Source: Acinetobacter albensis | GTDB lineage: Bacteria; Pseudomonadota; Gammaproteobacteria; Pseudomonadales; Moraxellaceae | NCBI RefSeq assembly: GCF_900095025.1 | Contig: NZ_FMBK01000009.1 | Location: 62,001 to 126,000, forward strand | Direction: 5' to 3' | DNA: 64,000 nucleotides | Shown here: positions 1 to 7,932 of the stretch, piece after piece | Numbering within the stretch: the first letter of the stretch is position 1 | Layout: the number at the start of each line of letters is the position of its first letter | Notes under the pieces: generated by a model | The model's input: the letters and a program-made list of their open reading frames with translations, nothing else | Told to the model about the DNA's origin: nothing | Databases searched by the model: none | Translations under genes and position numbers: made by a program

Positions 1-240
1 CCTATTTTTTAGCCTTGCTAGCCAGTGGTATCGAAGAAAATTTTAAACTGAGCAACATTCACTTCTGTTGGATCGAGCATTTAGCTTATTTTGATCGAAG
101 GGCGTTCATTTTCAAGCACCCATATATAAATCCAAAAGAATTTAACTCATGGCAATTTCAACCTTGCCCAATGTTTTGGATTTTCCTCAAAGTACAGGTC
201 AGCCGAAGTATGACCAGCATTCATTGATACTTCCAAACGT
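1..240 (-). pseudogene. Decayed formylglycine-generating enzyme (FGE/SUMF1-like) fragment, runs off the left edge
   Basis: Reading the minus strand from 113 down to 21 in one frame gives ENERPSIKIS, a stop (81-83), MLDPTEV, NVAQFKIFFDTTG, and a second stop (18-20). This matches the conserved FGE core, where an E-x-ERP-x-H-x-V strand is followed by D-x-x-EVTNAQF-x-x-F-x-x-ATGY. A neighbouring frame just upstream reads LLDLYMGA, which resembles the usual F-x-MG segment, so a frameshift lies between them. FGE converts the catalytic Cys of sulfatases to formylglycine and is often encoded beside a sulfatase, as here. At least two in-frame stops and one shift mean this copy cannot be functional as read. 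The family assignment rests on a short stretch and the rest of the gene lies outside the window. Confidence 0.5.
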
Positions 241-343
241 AACCAGATCTCTAGCTTGCTGAGTTTTTGAAAAACTATGTTCTCAAAAACTCACTGTAAA
301 TATCCCCACAGCATTCCCTGTTTATCAAGCTTGAGATGGGAAA

Positions 344-1978
344 TTATTCTGCGAAATCTTGCACACCTACCCGTTGAGTATATTTCACATATTCTTGCTG
401 AAGCTGTTTTACAATTTCAGGATGTTTTGTACTCAGGTCTGTGGTTTCTGTACGATCATTTTCTAGATCATATAACTTCCAATCTGGGCCACTTAGGTTT
501 TTAGTAATGGTACGCGTCAGTTTCCATTTTTTGTTACGCACATAGGCATCGCCATGCAATTCATCTGCATAGATAAAATTGTCGCCATATACAGAATTAG
601 TTTTACCCTTCAGATAACTCATCCATGATTTACCCAAAAGCTGATTGTATTGAGTCGCATCTTGGTAAGCTGGTTTTAATGAGGATTGAGTAATTTCCAG
701 AACAGTCGGGAAAATATCTTTTACATTCACAAAGCTATTGCTTACTTTCGCTGTGTTGTTATTTGGAAGCTTCACAATCGCTGGTGCACTCACACCGCCT
801 TCAGCTGCGGTTCCTTTCCAGAGTGAAAAAGGTGCACTGCTCACTTCGGTCCAACGTGGGCCAATCAGTTCATAAGATTTCGTTTTACCTAAATTATGAT
901 AACTATTGTCATAACCTGGCAGTGGGCGATAGAAACCTTCTGCGCCATTATCTGACATAAAAATGAATAGCGTATTGTCGTATTGTTTAATCTTTTTCAA
1001 ATGTTGAATGAGTTTTCCAACATTATCATCCATATTTTTAATCTGTGCCGCATAGATTTCCATTTTACGTGCTTCGATTTTTTTCTGTTCGGCCGTTAGA
1101 TTATTCCACGTGTCTAAATTCATTGGCGCAAGTTCTTTACTCACAACATGGGCTGTTTTTGTAGAGTTAATAAGCTTGAGCTTGAGCATTTTTTCTAAAC
1201 GCTTTTGTTTAATGACATCGTAACCTTGGTCATACTGCCCTTTATACATATTCAAATAATTTGTCGGCACTTGCAGAGGCCAATGCGGTGCCGTCAGCGC
1301 AACATAAGCAAAAAAAGGTTGACTTGTTTTTTTATGATCACCAATATATTCAATCACTTTTTGCGTGAAAAAGTCGGTTGAATAGAAGTCATCAGGTAAT
1401 TCCGTCACCTGACCATTTTCAGTGTAGATGGTTTTACGTTCTATCCCTTCAGGAAGTGTTTTGAAGTGTGAGTCGGCACCATTCAATAAAGCATAAGAAA
1501 AATCGAAGCCTCTTTTTGCTGGATTCGTCTCAGGTGTATATCCAAGATGCCATTTACCCGCCATCAGTGTTTTATAACCATTGTCTTTTAATACTTGAGG
1601 CAAGGTCATTGAACGCGTATTTAAATACCCTTCATAACCGGGTTTACCTAAAAACTGTGGACGAGGCGATAAATCAAATTTTGCTGCATCTGCCCGCATC
1701 GTTTCTGCCATTGCACCTAGCCCAGCTTGATGATGATCTGTACCCGACATCAACTCAGAACGTGTAGGCGAACAGGTACTCGGAGTATGATAATTGGTAA
1801 AGCGGGTACCTTGATTTGCCAGACTGTCGATATGAGGGGTTTTGATTTCACTACCAAATGAACCAAGATCGGAATAGCCCAAATCATCTGCCAAAATGAT
1901 GACCACATTTGGCTTTTGCGCAAATAACTGAGTAGAAATTAATAATGATGTCATTAGCGCGATTTTGTTGAATTTCAT
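344..1978 (-). CDS. Periplasmic Cys-type arylsulfatase (sulfatase family)
   Basis: Predicted to hydrolyse a sulfate ester in the periplasm. The chosen start is an ATG at 1978, giving 544 residues: an AAGG lies 9 nt upstream of it, while the ATG at 1987 directly abuts that AAGG. A hydrophobic signal peptide ends near LFAQ. The metal-binding ADDLGYSD motif follows at about residues 30-37. The sulfatase signature CSPTR begins at about residue 69; its Cys is the one modified to formylglycine. The length is normal for arylsulfatases. The downstream neighbour is a broken FGE-like remnant, so maturation must depend on an FGE encoded elsewhere. The natural substrate cannot be told from sequence; sulfur scavenging is a reasonable inference. 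Confidence 0.88.
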   Translation of the reverse strand: MKFNKIALMTSLLISTQLFAQKPNVVIILADDLGYSDLGSFGSEIKTPHIDSLANQGTRFTNYHTPSTCSPTRSELMSGTDHHQAGLGAMAETMRADAAKFDLSPRPQFLGKPGYEGYLNTRSMTLPQVLKDNGYKTLMAGKWHLGYTPETNPAKRGFDFSYALLNGADSHFKTLPEGIERKTIYTENGQVTELPDDFYSTDFFTQKVIEYIGDHKKTSQPFFAYVALTAPHWPLQVPTNYLNMYKGQYDQGYDVIKQKRLEKMLKLKLINSTKTAHVVSKELAPMNLDTWNNLTAEQKKIEARKMEIYAAQIKNMDDNVGKLIQHLKKIKQYDNTLFIFMSDNGAEGFYRPLPGYDNSYHNLGKTKSYELIGPRWTEVSSAPFSLWKGTAAEGGVSAPAIVKLPNNNTAKVSNSFVNVKDIFPTVLEITQSSLKPAYQDATQYNQLLGKSWMSYLKGKTNSVYGDNFIYADELHGDAYVRNKKWKLTRTITKNLSGPDWKLYDLENDRTETTDLSTKHPEIVKQLQQEYVKYTQRVGVQDFAE

Positions 1979-2533
1979 TTCATTCATCCTTGATTATGAT
2001 TTACAACGCATACAGCAGTGTAAATGGTTTAAATATCATACCTACTAGACAAACCTCTATTTTCATAAAAATCATATGTATATAAAATTATAGAAAGATA
2101 AATGATCAATAAATAATAGTTTTTTTATATGGATCGGTATTATTTAAATATCAATATTGAACTAGATTGAGTAAATGAAATTTCTATCATACATATAGCT
2201 TTAAATTATTATTGGATGACTTCAAAATCAAAATAATCCATAAAATAGTCATTTATCTCTTTTTATCATTACTTCATTCGATCACCCGCTATTCCATCAG
2301 GTAAAATCCAAGGGCAAGGCTAAGGTATTTAATCTATACCGATCAATACCAGTTATAACTAAAAAAAGACTGAAACGTATCGTGGCGCAACCTTTGATCC
2401 TGATCAATTTTAACTCAAAATATCAGCACAGTGACTTCATAAAAGATCACTATTTTAAAGCATAGACTTATTGCTAAAGTGGTCAAAAAAACCACACCAA
2501 CATCCACTTAATTTAAATTAAAACAATCACTTA

Positions 2534-2564
2534 TATGATCGTTTTTTTGTTTAGTGCGATCATA
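2534..2564. promoter_or_regulatory. Inverted repeat, possible operator
   Basis: Perfect 8-bp arms TATGATCG (2534-2541) and CGATCATA (2557-2564) are separated by 15 nt, about 130 bp before the hydrolase start. The arrangement suits a dimeric regulator of the meta-cleavage genes, but no regulator gene lies next to it and the call is an inference. Confidence 0.3.
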
Positions 2565-2640
2565 ATTTTGTATCAATTTACCTGATTTTAACCTGTACTA
2601 TCTAGCTTATGACCATCAAATTTTAATACGTCAATTTAGG

Positions 2641-2664
2641 ATGGTTATCTAAAAAGATAACCAT
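2641..2664 (+). promoter_or_regulatory. Leader hairpin just before the hydrolase ribosome-binding site
   Basis: ATGGTTATCT (2641-2650) and AGATAACCAT (2655-2664) form a perfect 10-bp stem with an AAAA loop. It ends about 20 nt before the GAGGAG ribosome-binding site (near 2683) of the hydrolase. There is no T-tract, so it is unlikely to be a terminator. An operator palindrome or an mRNA-stabilising 5' hairpin would both fit. Confidence 0.4.
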
Positions 2665-2693
2665 ACCAATATAAAGCTATACGAGGAGTAGGT

Positions 2694-3554
2694 ATGAGCA
2701 CAGTTCAAATCCCTGAATATCAAACAGATTCATTCTTCGGTTTAGAAGATAAATGGATTGAAACTGCTGAAGGTGAGTTAACCCACTATCACGAAATTGG
2801 TCAAGGTACACCTATTCTATTTTTACATGGCTCAGGTACTGGTGTCTCTGCGGCTGCAAACTGGTGGTTAAACTTACCTGAAATTGCTGAACAAGCGCGT
2901 TGTATCGCAATTGATACCATTGGGTATGGCCAATCTGTGGTAGCGCCCAATACGGCTTATGGTATTCGGGCTTGGGTTGATCACGCTATTCGTACTTTAG
3001 ATGCTTTAGGGATTGAAAAGACTTGGGTGGTGGGTAATTCACTTGGAGGTTGGTTGGCTTTCCAGATGGTGCTTGATTATCCTGAGCGTGTCCTTGGGAT
3101 TATCTCTATGGGTACAGGCGGTGCAAAACAAACGGCTGCACTTAAAGCACATGCAAACCCAGTTTTAACAGAAGAAGGTATCAAAAACACCCTTTCCATG
3201 TTTGTGGTAAACAAAGATTTGATTACCGATGAGTTGGTCAAAGTACGTTTTGATTCTGCTAAAAATGACTATGCATCAGATCGTTTGGTGGATGTGGTTG
3301 GTGCACGTGATCGCGACCGTTTTGATTTCCCCCTTGATTTCGAAAAAATGAAAAATATTACTGTTCCAGTATTGTTGATTCATGGCACACAAGATGTCGT
3401 TATTCCAGTTTCACGGACTTGGGATATTTTGAATATTGTCCCACATGCCGATGCTCATATTTTTAGTCAGTGTGGGCATTGGTCTCAGGTAGAAAAAGCC
3501 GAAGAATTTAATGCCGTTATTAAAAATTATTTAACGGCGCGTGGTGTGAATTAA
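2694..3554 (+). CDS. Alpha/beta hydrolase, meta-cleavage product (C-C bond) hydrolase family
   Basis: A 286-residue alpha/beta-fold hydrolase of the MhpC/BphD type, which cleaves the carbon-carbon bond of ring-opened products of extradiol dioxygenases. The oxyanion-hole region LHGSGTGVSA lies at about residues 44-53. The nucleophile elbow is GNSLGG with Ser116; Asp234 (GTQDVVIP) and His262 (CGHWSQVEK) complete the triad. A strong GAGGAG precedes the ATG. The next gene is an MhpB-type dioxygenase, which supports a ring-cleavage role. The usual partners (mhpA, D, E, F) are absent, so the substrate is uncertain. It could be mhpC but I do not assign the symbol. Confidence 0.82.
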   Translation: MSTVQIPEYQTDSFFGLEDKWIETAEGELTHYHEIGQGTPILFLHGSGTGVSAAANWWLNLPEIAEQARCIAIDTIGYGQSVVAPNTAYGIRAWVDHAIRTLDALGIEKTWVVGNSLGGWLAFQMVLDYPERVLGIISMGTGGAKQTAALKAHANPVLTEEGIKNTLSMFVVNKDLITDELVKVRFDSAKNDYASDRLVDVVGARDRDRFDFPLDFEKMKNITVPVLLIHGTQDVVIPVSRTWDILNIVPHADAHIFSQCGHWSQVEKAEEFNAVIKNYLTARGVN

Positions 3555-3581
3555 TCTGTTTTTACTGCACTCAACATCTGA

Positions 3582-3722
3582 ATCCTCATGAGTACAGCAT
3601 TTGCTCATGAGGATGAATTCAAAGCGATCAATATTGAAAGACGGGTCTAAGCATTTCTATAAAAATAGATCTTAGACCTCTCTTCTTAATAATAAGTATT
3701 TATAAAGGAAATACTTATTATT
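3582..3722. repeat. Three successive palindromes between the meta-cleavage genes
   Basis: Three inverted repeats fill most of this 220-bp gap. First, ATCCTCATGAG (3582-3592) pairs with CTCATGAGGAT (3604-3614). Second, GGTCTAAG (3644-3651) pairs with CTTAGACC (3671-3678). Third, 14-bp arms at 3688-3701 and 3709-3722, with core AATAAGTATTT / AAATACTTATT, surround a 7-nt loop. None is followed by a clear T-tract. They could be processing or stability hairpins on a dicistronic transcript, or operators for a separate promoter of the dioxygenase gene. Confidence 0.6.
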
Positions 3723-3775
3723 TAAAAACCATTCAAAGCAATTTTTTGGGATTGTCTTCCTCAAGGAATCGGAAT

Positions 3776-4741
3776 ATGCCTGTTAAACTCATTTGTGCCT
3801 CTCACAGTCCTTTAATGGAATTTACTTCACCACAAGATCGCACGAAAGAACACACAGTACGCAAAGCTTTTGCTGAATTGGCTGAACAAGTCAAAGCATA
3901 TAAGCCAACTTTAATTATTAGCTTTGGCCCAGATCATTTTAATGGTTTCTTTTATGATTTAATGCCCAGTTTCTGTGTAGGTATACGTGCGACTGCGGCA
4001 GGTGATTGGGATTATGGGCCGGGCAAAATTGATGTCCCTGAAGCCACAGCAATTCATTTGGTTCGTAAAGTCCTTGATGAAGGTGTGGATGTCGCCTATT
4101 CCTACCGTATGCAGGCAGATCATGGTGTCACTCAACCCTTACATTTTCTATGTGATGGTAAACTTGATCGTTATCCCACCATTCCTATTTTTATTAATGG
4201 TGCAGCAGCACCCATGCCAACCACGAAAAGAACGATCGCACTTGGTCGTGCAGTTGGACAATTTATTCAATCATTAAATCTTGAAAATGAACGGGTATTA
4301 ATTTTAGGAACAGGTGGACTTTCACATGATCCACCTACGCCTCAAATGGGTTCTGTTCCTCTTGAAGTTGAAGAGTTTTTAATTTGTGGTCGTAACCCAA
4401 CATTCGAGTCACGCGCTGCTCGTCAGGCTAAAATTATTTCTGTAGGTCAACGCTTGGCAGCCGGTGATCAAAGCATTTCTATTCCACTTAATCCAGAATG
4501 GGATCTGGCCTTACTGGAAAAATTTAAAAATGCTGATTTTTCGGCACTTGAAGCGATGACCGAAGAGGATATTCGTCATGAAGGTGGACGCGGTGGTCAA
4601 GAAGTTCGTTCATGGATAGCTGCATTTTCAGCATTCTCAGAACTCGGTGAATACGAGATGAAAGTGCATTGTTATGAAGCAATCAGTGAGTGGATTGCTG
4701 GTTTTGGGATCGTATCTGCTGAACTCAAAACACAGTCTTAG
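3776..4741 (+). CDS. mhpB: MhpB-type class III extradiol dioxygenase (2,3-dihydroxyphenylpropionate 1,2-dioxygenase family)
   Basis: Predicted Fe(II) enzyme opening a catechol-type ring next to the hydroxyl groups. The ATG at 3776 is preferred over the TTG at 3746 because AAGGA (3763-3767) is well spaced before it; the product is then 321 residues, close to E. coli MhpB. Visible family segments are ASHSPLMEF at the N-terminus, PDHFNGFFYDLMP, MQADHGVTQPL, FINGAAAPMP, GTGGLSHDPP and the C-terminal EWIAGFG; the His residues in the first, third and fifth are the expected metal/acid-base positions. It probably acts just before the C-C hydrolase upstream. The physiological catechol is not determined by the sequence. 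Confidence 0.85.
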   Translation: MPVKLICASHSPLMEFTSPQDRTKEHTVRKAFAELAEQVKAYKPTLIISFGPDHFNGFFYDLMPSFCVGIRATAAGDWDYGPGKIDVPEATAIHLVRKVLDEGVDVAYSYRMQADHGVTQPLHFLCDGKLDRYPTIPIFINGAAAPMPTTKRTIALGRAVGQFIQSLNLENERVLILGTGGLSHDPPTPQMGSVPLEVEEFLICGRNPTFESRAARQAKIISVGQRLAAGDQSISIPLNPEWDLALLEKFKNADFSALEAMTEEDIRHEGGRGGQEVRSWIAAFSAFSELGEYEMKVHCYEAISEWIAGFGIVSAELKTQS

Positions 4742-5326
4742 AAATCGTTTGATGATCTGGGTTTTAACAACAAGCAAAAATAGGAATCATCTATTTTAAG
4801 TATAGTTAAGACCTTCATCATACTGACTGAACTTTAAAAAATAGCAGAGAAAACTTGGAATAATCTTAAATCTGATCGCGAAAGTTTTAAAAATGATCGT
4901 CCGACCCATTTTTCAGAATTTTATCTTTAAATCTTTCTCTGTTTTAAATTAATCCTTTGATTCTCCTATCACAGGTTTTTTAATCTTTTTATAACTTAAT
5001 ATTTTGTCCTAAATGATATGACTGCATTTACATATCTGCCAAATATAATCTAAATATCATTCAAGCGCCTAAATTATTCCTTATCATCTAAACAGTATAT
5101 CTTTGCCGTGTTTCAGTCTTTTAAAATTCGATGTGTGTTCATTCATAAACTTAGCCATAATAAAAAATAAAAGGTACTTCAAAAGAAAATAATGCATATC
5201 TATGATTTTATTGTTTTTTAAATACCTTAAGAATAAGGAACTCTGGAGTTTATTTTAACTGATTTTATTAAACATAATTGTGGTTATAATTTGCACTAAC
5301 AAGACAATACTTTGTGGAAAAGTATC
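4742..5326. other. Non-coding gap
   Basis: About 585 bp of very AT-rich sequence without a convincing frame, terminator hairpin or repeat. It must hold the promoter of the exopolysaccharide pair that starts at 5327. Confidence 0.5.
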
Positions 5327-6664
5327 ATGATTCATACTGAAAGTGACAACAAAGTATCTCGATTTTATTTTTCGGTACGGTTAAAATTTTTTGTCGCTTT
5401 GATGGGTGCTTGTCTATGGACTTGGTTTTCGATTTGGATTGCACAAGTCTGGATGCATGACCTGAGTATGTACATTGGTCAGTTTGCAGCTATTTTTTTG
5501 ATTTATGGTATCGCGATTATTCCAGGATTTATGAATTCCTTCGCGGCTTTAAGTTTAATAATGGATAGAAGACCACCTCGGCAATCGCTTTCATTTTATC
5601 CAGGCATCACTATTTTGATTGCGGCTTATAATGAAGCTGCTTCAATTAGAGATACGTTGGTCAGCATCGACCATCAGAATTATCCGGGGGAATTACAAGT
5701 CATCGTAATTAATGATGGCTCTCGGGATGAGACAGCGGCGATTGTTCAAGCTTTGCAACAACGGTTTACTTGGCTGACTTTACTAGATTTGGAAAAAAAT
5801 GCGGGTAAAGCACATGCTTTGAATGAAGGATTTAAACTGGTTGAACATGATCTGGTGGTCACCATTGATGCAGATTCATACCTGCATAATATTGCACTGA
5901 TTAATATTGTAGAACGCTATCTGCTAGACCCATCCAATACTCGAGCTGTAGCAGGTAAAATTTTAGTCCGTAACTCTCGAGTGAACTTGCTGACCAAAAC
6001 TCAAGAATGGGATTATTTTCTTGGAATTTCAGCAACAAAACGTATGCAGTCGCTGTATCAAGGTACGTTAGTGGCACAAGGGGCTTTCTCTATCTATGAT
6101 CGTGCTGCATTGATCGAAGTCGGTGGATGGCCTGAATGTGTAGGCGAAGATATTGTGCTGACTTGGGCTTTGCTCAATGCTGGATATAGAGTCGGACATT
6201 GCGAAGATGCTTGTCTTTTTACCAATGCGCCCACAACGCTCAAAGTTTTTATTAAGCAACGCCAACGCTGGGCTCGCGGCATGATGGAAGCGTTCATTAA
6301 GCATCCTTCCATTTTAATCAAACCACGGCTTTCAACCTTCTTTATTTATTGGAATCTACTTTTCCCTTGGCTGGATTTGGCATTTACCTTTGGCTTTATA
6401 CCAGGATTAATATTGGCATGTTTTGGGCATTATTGGATTGTGGGCATTATGACTTTGGCTTTGCTTCCTATGGCCTTCCTCTTGGGTTTACTCAATTACT
6501 CGATTGAACGTCGAATGTTTAAAGATTTGGATCTAAAAGTGCGTAAAAATTTTAGCGGTTTTTTTATCTACGTTATTGCTTATAGCTTCTTATTACAACC
6601 TGCCAGTGTGCTTGGATACTTGGATGAAGTATTGAGAACTCGAAAAACATGGGGAACTAAATGA
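5327..6664 (+). CDS. Processive family 2 glycosyltransferase, PgaC/IcaA-like membrane polysaccharide synthase
   Basis: An inner-membrane synthase predicted to polymerise a beta-linked sugar, as PgaC does for poly-N-acetylglucosamine. The ATG at 5327 follows GGAAAAG and gives 445 residues. Two N-terminal membrane segments precede the GT2 domain. The domain carries INDGSRDE, the DxD-type IDADSY, GEDIVLTWAL and the processivity motif QRQRW; hydrophobic segments follow. Its stop overlaps the next gene's start (ATGA at 6661-6664), so the two are translationally coupled. The deacetylase (PgaB) and PgaD genes of a normal pga operon are missing, so the polymer may not be standard PNAG. Confidence 0.82.
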   Translation: MIHTESDNKVSRFYFSVRLKFFVALMGACLWTWFSIWIAQVWMHDLSMYIGQFAAIFLIYGIAIIPGFMNSFAALSLIMDRRPPRQSLSFYPGITILIAAYNEAASIRDTLVSIDHQNYPGELQVIVINDGSRDETAAIVQALQQRFTWLTLLDLEKNAGKAHALNEGFKLVEHDLVVTIDADSYLHNIALINIVERYLLDPSNTRAVAGKILVRNSRVNLLTKTQEWDYFLGISATKRMQSLYQGTLVAQGAFSIYDRAALIEVGGWPECVGEDIVLTWALLNAGYRVGHCEDACLFTNAPTTLKVFIKQRQRWARGMMEAFIKHPSILIKPRLSTFFIYWNLLFPWLDLAFTFGFIPGLILACFGHYWIVGIMTLALLPMAFLLGLLNYSIERRMFKDLDLKVRKNFSGFFIYVIAYSFLLQPASVLGYLDEVLRTRKTWGTK

Positions 6665-7617
6665 ACATAAAACAATTAAAGCTTTGTATCGTTATGCCCT
6701 TGTTCATGGTGATCAGTACAGGCAGTTTTGCGAATGCATTAGATGAAAATCAGGTAACCCAAGAGCGAGCTGCTGGAACAGAATTCTTTTTCAGTGATGA
6801 TAGTGAGGGATTTCAAACCCGTAGGTTATCGGCAGAATTTTTTCCCAAATATGAAAATGGCGATCACTATCTTGGTATACGTGCCAGTGCTTATCAGTAT
6901 AAGGCCGATAATTGGAGTGAAGACGGGCAAAAAATATCTTTTATCGCAAGAGATATAGAGTCCGCTACTGCTAATGGTTGGTTTTTGGATGCTGGCTTAT
7001 TCAATCAAAATGATCATACGTTATTAACCCTTGATGGTAGTTATCGAACAGCTCTAGCCGAAAAGACAGCATTAGAAGTATTTGTGAATCGTGACTGGGT
7101 AGAAACACAACTTGCTCTGGATCAGGGAACTTCTTTTACCTTTGTTGGTGCTACGATGGATCAAGGCTTAGGTGAACACGTCACAGTTGTCGGTTTAGCT
7201 GGCTCACAATTTTTTTCAGATAATAACCGACGTGACCATGGTCGAATTAAATTGATCTATCAACCTTCACTCGATTTAGGACTGACGATTCAGGGACGTT
7301 ACCGAACTTACCAGAGTCGTCAAGAAGATGTCGGTGGAGCGTATTTCAACCCAAAAGATTATGAAGAATCTATGTTAGCACTGGGTTGGCGTAAACGCTT
7401 TGCTGGATGGTCTACCGGTTTAACTGTGGGTCTAGGACGTGAAAAAATCAATGATGCTGCAAGTCAATCCACTCGCCTTTTTGAATTGAATCTACAAAGT
7501 CCAATTCAGGGATCTCAATTTCTTCGTATGAGTGCCGGATACAGCAACAGTGCTGCTTTTAACGGCCCAAATTATAATTATCATTATGTGAAAGGAGAAT
7601 GGATATTACGGTTTTAA
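6661..7617 (+). CDS. Exported protein resembling the PgaA outer-membrane beta-barrel
   Basis: A 318-residue protein with a signal peptide ending near SFANA, followed by alternating polar and aromatic strands and a C-terminal Phe (WILRF), the typical end of an outer-membrane barrel. Segments such as YFNPKDYEESMLALGW recall the barrel part of PgaA porins. It lacks the long N-terminal TPR region of full PgaA. Coupled by a 4-bp overlap to the PgaC-like synthase, it most likely forms the outer-membrane exit for that polymer. The function is inferred from architecture and context. Confidence 0.65.
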   Translation: MNIKQLKLCIVMPLFMVISTGSFANALDENQVTQERAAGTEFFFSDDSEGFQTRRLSAEFFPKYENGDHYLGIRASAYQYKADNWSEDGQKISFIARDIESATANGWFLDAGLFNQNDHTLLTLDGSYRTALAEKTALEVFVNRDWVETQLALDQGTSFTFVGATMDQGLGEHVTVVGLAGSQFFSDNNRRDHGRIKLIYQPSLDLGLTIQGRYRTYQSRQEDVGGAYFNPKDYEESMLALGWRKRFAGWSTGLTVGLGREKINDAASQSTRLFELNLQSPIQGSQFLRMSAGYSNSAAFNGPNYNYHYVKGEWILRF

Positions 7618-7862
7618 GCAGTTTAGTATTTAACTGATGAACATGGCGTGAACTTAATATCAATCCAGCGTATTTGGGCTACCAATACAAGCAGCAATGA
7701 ACAAATATAGACAAAGCCTATTTTTTTCTTCAACTCAAATCTAAGCTGAACATTCAACACACCTTTAAATAGCCGATTAGGTTTTTGTTTAGTTCAGCAC
7801 AAAATGCTCAGGTCATGTTTACAGAGAATAAAAGTTTAACTTCTTTCCTAGCTCTCATTTAA

Positions 7863-7890
7863 AAAACCCTGATCTTCGAATCAGGGTTTT
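7863..7890. terminator. Bidirectional intrinsic terminator
   Basis: AAAACCCTGAT (7863-7873) and ATCAGGGTTTT (7880-7890) form a perfect stem with a 6-nt loop, with T-runs leaving on both strands. It sits between the convergent barrel gene and the MFS gene and can end both transcripts. The rest of 7618-7932 shows nothing else. Confidence 0.88.
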
Positions 7891-7932
7891 TATTATTGAT
7901 TTTAAAATCTATTTTTTAGCAATTGATCCATC

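Larger units (their letters stand above)
1979..2693. other. Intergenic region with divergent promoter space
   Basis: This 0.7-kb AT-rich gap separates the sulfatase from the divergent meta-cleavage hydrolase and must contain both promoters. I see no credible reading frame. Two inverted repeats in its right half are listed separately (2534-2564 and 2641-2664). The rest shows nothing I can name. Confidence 0.6.

Noticed and set aside
15..504. Two plus-strand frames at the left end
   Set aside because: They are antisense to the FGE-like remnant and the 3' end of the sulfatase, lack ribosome-binding sites and have no family features.
3555..3775. Reading the palindromes as intrinsic terminators
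   Set aside because: None is followed by a T-run, and the downstream gene is on the same strand in the same pathway.
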